Shown in pieces: positions 8,094 through 13,271 of a DNA stretch of 13,271 nt (positions within the stretch are counted from its first letter, which is position 1; each line of letters starts with the position of its first letter). The position numbers and the translations under genes were made by a program. The notes below the pieces were generated by a model. That model worked only from the letters and a program-made list of their open reading frames with translations, was not told the DNA's origin and made no database searches. The stretch lies in the NCBI GenBank assembly GCA_026770575.1, contig MU657336.1:71885-85155 (forward strand). The letters are read 5' to 3'. Source of the stretch: Pelagophyceae sp. CCMP2097 (lineage: Eukaryota; Sar; Pelagophyceae).

Positions 8094-8250
8094 GTAGATA
8101 AGGAAAGAAGAAGAAAAGTAGTTTAGTGTTCTGTATTCTGCTTCTGTGGAGTTTCAGGATATTTGGTATTCAAATTCATGTTTCGGGTTTCGGGTTTCGG
8201 AGTTCGGGTCGATAGGAAATCGCCAGTCGGATTTCCTGATAGGAAATCCA
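8094..8250 (-). repeat. probable 3' LTR (borders approximate)
   Basis: On the minus strand the segment starts TTGGATTTCC just after the polypurine tract and ends in a pyrimidine-rich run and TATCTAC, a pattern common at copia LTR ends. It contains a 9-bp-arm palindrome (8229-8249), a direct repeat GATAGGAAATC, and three TTTCGGG units on the plus strand (8181-8200 with flanking G). Without the 5' LTR in view the borders cannot be fixed, and the LTR could extend further left through the hairpin. Confidence 0.4.
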
Positions 8251-8255
8251 ATGTG

Positions 8256-8262
8256 CTCCCCC
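8256..8262 (-). promoter_or_regulatory. polypurine tract for plus-strand priming
   Basis: The minus strand reads GGGGGAG here, 57 bases downstream of the RNase H stop and about 5 bases before the proposed LTR start. Position and composition match the plus-strand primer of copia elements. Confidence 0.5.
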
Positions 8263-8318
8263 GCAACGCAGCGAAGATATTGCAGCGAAGTTGGATGAAG
8301 AAGAGCGCCGTTTGCGTC

Positions 8319-9473
8319 CTAGACATTGCCCTTGGCAAAGTCGTCGAAGCACTGGAACGATGCGACGTCCATCTTGGTCGTGTAATCGGCGATGATGTCC
8401 GCGGATTTCTTGTAGACTATGTCAATGTCGCCGTCGTCGACCGACTTCAGCACAAAGCCAAAATTGAGTCGCAAATGACGCGTGCGCGCCGTGAGGTCGC
8501 GGCGGCGAAGTTGCATAATGACCGCCTCGTTGTCCTCGAAAATGACCGTCGGTGGAAGCGAAATGCCGAGCGCAAACGAAAAGAGGCGCCGCGAGCAGAG
8601 GACGACGCGCACGCACAGCATTAAAGCATAAATCTCCGCCTCGGCGGTTGACAGCGCGATCGGAACCTGGCGCACCGACGCCGACACGAGCGCCGCGCCA
8701 CAAAGCATAACTACGAAGCCTGAGCGCGACTTTCCGTTCCCTTTTGCGTCAGTCGCGATTTCGTGCCCAAAGCTTGCGTCCTTGTACGCAGCGAGCTCAA
8801 GGCCGCGAGCGCCGTCGAACAAGAGGCCGCGGTCGAGCGTGCCTTTGATGTAGCGCAATCCACGCGCGAGAGCCCGATAGTGCCCCGCCGTCGGCGCAGA
8901 CGGGCACGACAGTGAGGGCCTCGCCACAGTCGTGAGCACGCCGTAAATGTACTTAAGGCCCGGGCGCGTGCGCGCGAGGAAGCCGACGCCACCGAGTGCG
9001 GCTGCAAAGTCGAGTTCCACCGTCGACGCTAACCCACGTGCTGCTTCGAGCGCACCGAGTGCTGTAAAGCCTTGCACGAGCGGCGTCGACGCCGGGCGAG
9101 CGTCCGCATAACCGAACTGCGCGACGAGCTTTGCAGCGTACAATGACTGGTTCACGTGGATGCGTCCGTCGTCGAAACGTTTGTATTCAAAGCCGACAAA
9201 GTCGAACGACTTGCCGTCGGTACGCTTCGACGGGAAGCGCGCGGCAATCCGCGCATCAAGATACTCAACGAGCTCTGGATCGCCCGTGGTCAAACCGTCG
9301 TCGACGTGAGCGACGTGCAAAGCAATGAGCGGCCCGCGACGTAAAACGAACAGCATTGGATCGATAGGCGAGCGCGAACAGCCGACTTCGTCGCACAAAA
9401 AGGTGCTGTATAATACGCACCACAATCGCGCCGCGTCCTCGTCACCGTACATATTTTTGACGACCAAACCGAG
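8319..9473 (-). CDS. copia Pol fragment: RT C-terminal half and RNase H
   Basis: This is the open frame after the in-frame TAA at 9474-9476, ending in TAG at 8319-8321. It starts LGLVVKNMYGDEDAARLW, equivalent to the copia LYGLKQAPRAW block, and contains the RT catalytic pair as HVDD (YVDD in most relatives). RNase H follows with YKDAS, STAEAEIYAL and FEDNEAV supplying the acidic residues, then RTRHL and KSADIIADYTTK, the usual copia C-terminal block. Numbered from codon 9467, the residues are D56/D57, D230, E276 or E278, and D312. The frame has no ATG start; it is the tail of the Gag-Pol polyprotein cut off by the stop. Catalytic motifs are intact here, unlike the preceding segment. Confidence 0.82.
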   Translation of the reverse strand, partial: LGLVVKNMYGDEDAARLWCVLYSTFLCDEVGCSRSPIDPMLFVLRRGPLIALHVAHVDDGLTTGDPELVEYLDARIAARFPSKRTDGKSFDFVGFEYKRFDDGRIHVNQSLYAAKLVAQFGYADARPASTPLVQGFTALGALEAARGLASTVELDFAAALGGVGFLARTRPGLKYIYGVLTTVARPSLSCPSAPTAGHYRALARGLRYIKGTLDRGLLFDGARGLELAAYKDASFGHEIATDAKGNGKSRSGFVVMLCGAALVSASVRQVPIALSTAEAEIYALMLCVRVVLCSRRLFSFALGISLPPTVIFEDNEAVIMQLRRRDLTARTRHLRLNFGFVLKSVDDGDIDIVYKKSADIIADYTTKMDVASFQCFDDFAKGNV

Positions 9474-10135
9474 TTACGCGCTTGGGTCAAAAGGCATCTC
9501 GCCGTCGTGCATATATAGCGCAGATACGCGGAAAAGCCGGGCGGTAGACGAACGTAGTATCGCTTGTGCACATCGCTCTGAAGAAACGCCTTTGTGACGT
9601 CGCGAGTGATTGGGCACCAGGAAAAGAACGCCGATAGCGCAAACAGCAATAGCACACTCTCGGATAGAGCGCACGGTGTACGTCGTCGTCTCACGCACGT
9701 GCGCTGGCGTCTCGCCGCGCAGGCTGCCGTCGTTTACCCAGCGGCACTTAAGTTTCCCGCCGCGCTTCTCGTCGCACAGCATGTCCGAACGCCGCAGGAG
9801 AGAGCCCTCTGGCACGTCTTCGCGGCGAACGAGCTTGATCGCTGCGCGGCCGTCGTCGAATACCGATTCGAGGTCGAGGCGCTCGGCGTCAATAGCCTGC
9901 ATCCACGTGCTGAGCAAACCGTTGCGGACCACGGCGAGCAAATTTGCAGGCCCTTTTCCGACGATGGCGGCACCCTCGAGAATTGACGGCGCGTCGTGCA
10001 GCGACGCGACGAGCATGTTGGCATCGTCCGTCGGATCAAATCGTCCAGTCGCATCTGTCATGTATTCGCCGACGACGGCACCGACCGTGCATGCCAACTC
10101 AAAACAGCCGAGAAAAGGCATGAGCCGCGTCGGTG
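9474..10135 (-). pseudogene. frameshifted N-terminal RT segment of copia Pol
   Basis: After the duplicated block, a frame different from Gag-integrase carries the start of copia RT: WMQAIDAERLDLESVF, then KLKCRWVNDGS (the usual KARLVA-type block), then SIRECAIAVCAIG. Near an A4 run (plus 9622-9625) the homology moves to another frame with DVTKAFLQSDVHKRYY and LPPGF, which holds the first RT catalytic Asp. Near a TA run (9511-9517) it returns to the earlier frame, reading MHDGEMPFDPSA, then meets TAA at 9474-9476. Slippage in these simple runs explains both shifts. The segment is therefore a damaged link between integrase and the rest of RT. Confidence 0.75.
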
Positions 10136-13113
10136 CAGCCGAGAAAAGGCATGAGCCGCGTCGGTGCGATCTCTTGAAAGACACCCGCAAAGACCGAAGG
10201 CGCCGTGAGAGCCCCGACCCACGCACGCGCCGAAGATAAAGTGCCTGGATCGAATCGGCGCGTCGGTTGCCTCGAGCGCCCGATCGGCACCGGCTCCACG
10301 ACAGTCTCCGCGGCGGGCTCCGGGACAGATTCCGACTCCAGCGGCAACGATAGCGCCGTCGGCGTCGACGGATTCGACATTTCCGAAGGCAACGTCTCGT
10401 CGAAGTCCAGCTCGCCGTGCTGCGGCGTGCTCCCCCGCTTTGAAGCGAAGATTCCGCCCTCACTAGAAACGAAGAAAGAGGCAGGCGGGTCGTCCTGCAC
10501 CGCCGCGATCAAGAGCGTCGCAGCATCGAAAGTGCAGTGCGGAGGCGCGACGACCTTGAAAGACCTGGAGCGCCGGACGTGACGGCCAACGAGCACGCGA
10601 ATCGCGCCGACGCCGCAGTCGTGCGCGGGCGACAGGCACCTTCCGGCGATGCCGCGTGGGACCATGCGGCCGCTCTCGCGGTGAGAGTTGAACACGACGA
10701 CAATTGAATAAAACGGAAGCCACCCCGAGACGTCGGGAAGGTACCCAAGCGTCCGGCGTTGAGCCGAGGGCTTATCGGTGGCGCGAAGGTTGAGCGCAGC
10801 GCCGCACGTAACCGCGATGTCTTCCCACCGGTGCGGCGGCGCCGACGGTGCTGCGAGCTGCGACGCGCGCATTGCCTCCTGAAGCCAGCGGTGCGCGTTC
10901 TCAATTTCATCGACGTGTGCCTCTGTCGAGCGGCACTCGTGCGCGAGCCCGAGCTGGAGCACCATGTCATCAAATTTAGAATCGGCGGCTAAAGAAAACT
11001 CGCCCGTAGACGCGTCCGTGACAATCATAAGCGGCGGAGCACCGTGCGCATCAAACATCGCCTTCCAGTGCGCAAACGCATCAGCAGTGTCGCCCTTCGT
11101 AGCGACGCCGTGAACGTAGTGCATGCCGCCGCTCTCGCCTTGCGCCACGCCATGGAGCAGAAACTTTGATCCGTACGCCGACCGAACGGTAAAGGGGCCT
11201 ATGAGATCAAACTGCCAGCGCCGCTGCGAAGCGACGGCGACGAGCGTGCGGCTTTGTGTGTGCGTCGGCGCGCGCGTCGCGTTTGCAAAGCGAGAGACGA
11301 TGGACTGTGTGGCCTCGGGCGGTGGCTTGACAATGCCGTACTCAAGGCACGTCGCGTCGACGATCTTGTCGCTCGCGTGGCCGACGAGCGCACGGACGTT
11401 GTCGCGCGTCGGCGCAAATCCGGCCGCGAACCGCGGAGCCGGGCGGTCGGAAGCAGAGCGCGACGCGGGAGCGGGCGGCGCCTGGTACGACCGCAGCGCC
11501 GAGACGACAGCGACTGCAATGCTTTCGACGCGAGCGACGTCTGCCGCGCGCTGCAGCGTGCCCAACGCATGCGAAGACGGTGCAAGCTCGGGCGCATCCT
11601 TGATGTAAATCCAGAAGAGTCTGCCACATGGGACAACGGGAACGCAAACGCCGCTGGGCAGACAAAAATAGGGCGAGTCGTCGAGCATCATGCGGCATCC
11701 CTTCTCCAAAAGAATACCTAACGATAAGACGTCGATGCCGAACGACGGCACGATGTTGACGTCGCTGATACAAATCGTCTCGCCGCCGAGAAATCGGCCG
11801 TAGTACGAGCCCGACGAGACGACGACGTGCGGGTTGACTGCGCCCGCCTTGATGACCGCGGGCTGGACGTCGTCGTTGCGCGGCGGCGCGAGCTCGTCGT
11901 GCGCGTGGCCAGCGCTGTCGCAGAAGACGTGCACTTGAGCCATCGAGTCAAAGCCGATAACGCGGAACCCAGAAATCGGCTTTGGCCGTTGGTCGAGGAC
12001 CATGCACGGGCACATGTCGCCGACGAACAGCGACGGTAAACTTGGCGGAGTGGGCGCGTCGATGGCGATCATCGCAGGAGACGCGGATGCCGACATCGCC
12101 TTCTTGGGCATGCGGCAGTCCTTCGCGACGTGGCCCTGCTTGTCACAGTTAAAGCAGTGCCGCTCGTCTGGTCGCGCCGGCCGCTTGTCCGCGGGGGGAT
12201 AAAACCGCACTGGCACAGCGTCACCGAGCTTCCAGGCGCGGTTCGTAGGCTTGGACGGGCACGCTGCGAGGTCGTGCCCAGCTTTCCAGCAAAACGCGCA
12301 CACGTTACGCGCAAAGTCGCCCGGCGTTGAGCAACTGCCCGGAAGGTGGCCGCCGCCGAAGCACACCGAGCAACGCGGCACATGCTCACCCGGGCGTGGC
12401 AAAACGAAGCGCAACGCAGCGCCGGCGGTCGAACGCGGATACGATGAAATCTCACTCATCGCCACGATAACGTGCGAACCGGAAGACTTGTTGTCGAGCG
12501 ACTTCTCGCGCGCAACGAGGCGGATGCGCGAGAGCATCGCAGAAAGCGTGGCGTTTTCGTTGTCGAGTAAAGCGTCGTAAAGGTACTCAAATGCCGCCGG
12601 GGCATTGCCGTTGTGCGGCGCAATGCCGTCGACGACCGCGAGCCGCAAGTCGGCCAGTGCGTTTGCGTTAGATCCAATAAGCAGGCTGAGGCGCTGCGCC
12701 TCTGCCGTGTAACGCGCGCCAGACGGAAAGCCGCGCCATTGTAAAGCTGCAATCTGAAGTTTGAGTGCACGCCGCGCGCGTACCCCCGCCAAGGCGTGGT
12801 CGCACGACTCGGCGAGCGCGAACCACGCGCCACGGCCGTTCGTCGCGTCACGCACGAGACGAAACGAGTCGAGCTGAGTCGTCGAACGCAGCACGCGTAA
12901 AAGCAAAGCACACACCGCGGCGTCAGCCATAAGCATGGTTGCGTCATTGCCGGCCGTCGAGGGAACCATCGCAGACGCGAGAGAGGGCTCAACGGTGACC
13001 AAACGCACCTTGTAATCGTCGAAGTGCTCGCGGTCCGCAGCGTCATCGTGCGTCGCCGAGAAGAAGCCGTGCTTCCACGCCTTCATAAAGGCGTCGTACA
13101 TGGTAGCAACCAT
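10099..13113 (-). CDS. copia Gag-protease-integrase polyprotein (prematurely ended)
   Basis: 1004 codons from ATG at 13111-13113; the frame is open upstream to 13245 with no earlier ATG. Residues 1-240 are a Gag region with the GAWFAL...LKLQIAAL block. Three CCHC zinc knuckles follow at 248-261, 272-285 and 320-333 (CFNCDKQGHVAKDC is textbook). A protease-like region lies near 399 (CDSAGH) and 450-478 (VNIVPSFGIDVLSLGILLEKG). The integrase core has D636 (WQFDLIGP), D700 (IVTD) and a Glu at 736 or 738; D700 to E736 has 35 residues between. The integrase C-terminal part (RGIAGRCLSP) ends near 860, then a spacer. The frame runs into the 31-bp duplication and ends 20 codons after its APTRLMPFLGC block, so RT is cut off. 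The protease motif order and the missing HHCC cysteines are unusual. Confidence 0.85.
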   Translation of the reverse strand: MVATMYDAFMKAWKHGFFSATHDDAADREHFDDYKVRLVTVEPSLASAMVPSTAGNDATMLMADAAVCALLLRVLRSTTQLDSFRLVRDATNGRGAWFALAESCDHALAGVRARRALKLQIAALQWRGFPSGARYTAEAQRLSLLIGSNANALADLRLAVVDGIAPHNGNAPAAFEYLYDALLDNENATLSAMLSRIRLVAREKSLDNKSSGSHVIVAMSEISSYPRSTAGAALRFVLPRPGEHVPRCSVCFGGGHLPGSCSTPGDFARNVCAFCWKAGHDLAACPSKPTNRAWKLGDAVPVRFYPPADKRPARPDERHCFNCDKQGHVAKDCRMPKKAMSASASPAMIAIDAPTPPSLPSLFVGDMCPCMVLDQRPKPISGFRVIGFDSMAQVHVFCDSAGHAHDELAPPRNDDVQPAVIKAGAVNPHVVVSSGSYYGRFLGGETICISDVNIVPSFGIDVLSLGILLEKGCRMMLDDSPYFCLPSGVCVPVVPCGRLFWIYIKDAPELAPSSHALGTLQRAADVARVESIAVAVVSALRSYQAPPAPASRSASDRPAPRFAAGFAPTRDNVRALVGHASDKIVDATCLEYGIVKPPPEATQSIVSRFANATRAPTHTQSRTLVAVASQRRWQFDLIGPFTVRSAYGSKFLLHGVAQGESGGMHYVHGVATKGDTADAFAHWKAMFDAHGAPPLMIVTDASTGEFSLAADSKFDDMVLQLGLAHECRSTEAHVDEIENAHRWLQEAMRASQLAAPSAPPHRWEDIAVTCGAALNLRATDKPSAQRRTLGYLPDVSGWLPFYSIVVVFNSHRESGRMVPRGIAGRCLSPAHDCGVGAIRVLVGRHVRRSRSFKVVAPPHCTFDAATLLIAAVQDDPPASFFVSSEGGIFASKRGSTPQHGELDFDETLPSEMSNPSTPTALSLPLESESVPEPAAETVVEPVPIGRSRQPTRRFDPGTLSSARAWVGALTAPSVFAGVFQEIAPTRLMPFLGCTDAAHAFSRLF
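10105..10166. repeat. 31-bp tandem duplication that frameshifts pol
   Basis: Bases 10105-10135 and 10136-10166 are identical. Because 31 is one more than a multiple of three, the extra copy moves the frame. The peptide APTRLMPFLGC is read at the end of the integrase frame and again at the start of the RT frame, and subtracting one copy arithmetically places both in one frame. Confidence 0.92.
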
Positions 13114-13271
13114 CGTAGTCGCAGCGCGAAAGGCAGCGTGATCTGCGCGGGTCCGAAGCCACGGATGCGCCTTGGGCGAATTGGACCGCGGCGGGCTACG
13201 CGCACACGGTCGAACACTATGCGGTTGTGGACTCGCTTGGCGCAGTCACACAGTAAGATGGGCTCGTCAGC
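13114..13271 (-). other. leader region upstream of Gag ATG, 5' LTR not reached
   Basis: On the minus strand this is the 5' leader of the retroelement. The Gag frame stays open without an ATG up to a stop at 13246-13248. I see no recognisable tRNA-complementary primer-binding site or LTR end, so the leader continues past the window edge. Confidence 0.4.

Larger units (their letters stand above)
8094..13271 (-). mobile_element. Ty1/copia-type LTR retrotransposon, 5' end outside the window
   Basis: On the minus strand the domain order is Gag with zinc knuckles, protease, integrase, reverse transcriptase, then RNase H. Integrase before RT is diagnostic of the Ty1/copia (Pseudoviridae-type) order. 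A polypurine tract and probable 3' LTR follow the RNase H stop. The 5' LTR and primer-binding site lie beyond base 13271. The element is broken by a 31-bp duplication, two small frame changes and one in-frame stop, all between 9474 and 10166, so this copy is unlikely to be autonomous as read. The lower border is approximate. Confidence 0.85.

Noticed and set aside
8163..8624. 153-codon plus-strand ORF across the LTR and RNase H end
   Set aside because: It overlaps a well-supported RNase H on the opposite strand and its start is not conserved in any pattern I can see.
9590..9650. Programmed frameshift site within pol
   Set aside because: No slippery heptamer or pseudoknot is evident, copia elements do not normally shift inside RT, and a second compensating shift plus a stop lie close by; indels explain it better.
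9594..10239. Plus-strand ORFs of 130 and 209 codons
   Set aside because: They are antisense to RT and integrase-C segments that carry clear copia homology.

Overview
The window looks like nuclear DNA of a GC-rich unicellular eukaryote, most likely a microalga. The reasons are a chromatin-reader gene of the eukaryote-only BRWD/PHIP type, signs of short GT-AG introns, an AATAAA-like poly(A) signal, trinucleotide-driven Asp tracts, and a decayed Ty1/copia-type LTR retrotransposon. A pelagophyte or other stramenopile is my best guess, but the sequence does not prove the lineage.

Layout. Bases 1-203 form a near-perfect foldback bounded by TA, a MITE-like element with Tc1/mariner-style ends. Bases 204-563 are the 5' flank of the main gene. 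From 564 to 6336 or 6382 the plus strand carries one large BRWD/PHIP-like gene. In order it encodes a LisH-like N-terminus, a coiled-coil-like segment, a WD40 propeller, an acidic Asp/Arg-rich linker, a Tudor-like module, one bromodomain and a second acidic/basic tail. Frame changes and homology suggest three introns (about 903-1061, 1433-1581 and 6233-6297). The longest uninterrupted coding stretch is 1451-6382, and AATAAA lies at 6382-6387.

Bases 6388-7984 hold no gene I can support but several diverged inverted and direct repeats. Bases 7985-8085 form a perfect 38-bp-arm hairpin. From about 8094 to the right edge lies a minus-strand copia element: a probable 3' LTR (about 8094-8250), a polypurine tract, RNase H and the C-terminal half of reverse transcriptase (8319-9473), a damaged N-terminal RT segment (9474-10135), and Gag-protease-integrase (10099-13113). 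The 5' LTR lies beyond the window. Coding capacity is broken by a 31-bp tandem duplication at 10105-10166, two small frame changes inside RT and one in-frame TAA.

The host gene and the retroelement converge, with about 1.7 kb of repeat-rich DNA between their 3' ends. I see no operon, CRISPR array, RNA gene or clearly new multi-gene system. The points most worth checking are the gene structure and domain set of the algal BRWD protein, the hairpin elements, and the unusual protease and integrase motifs of the retrotransposon.
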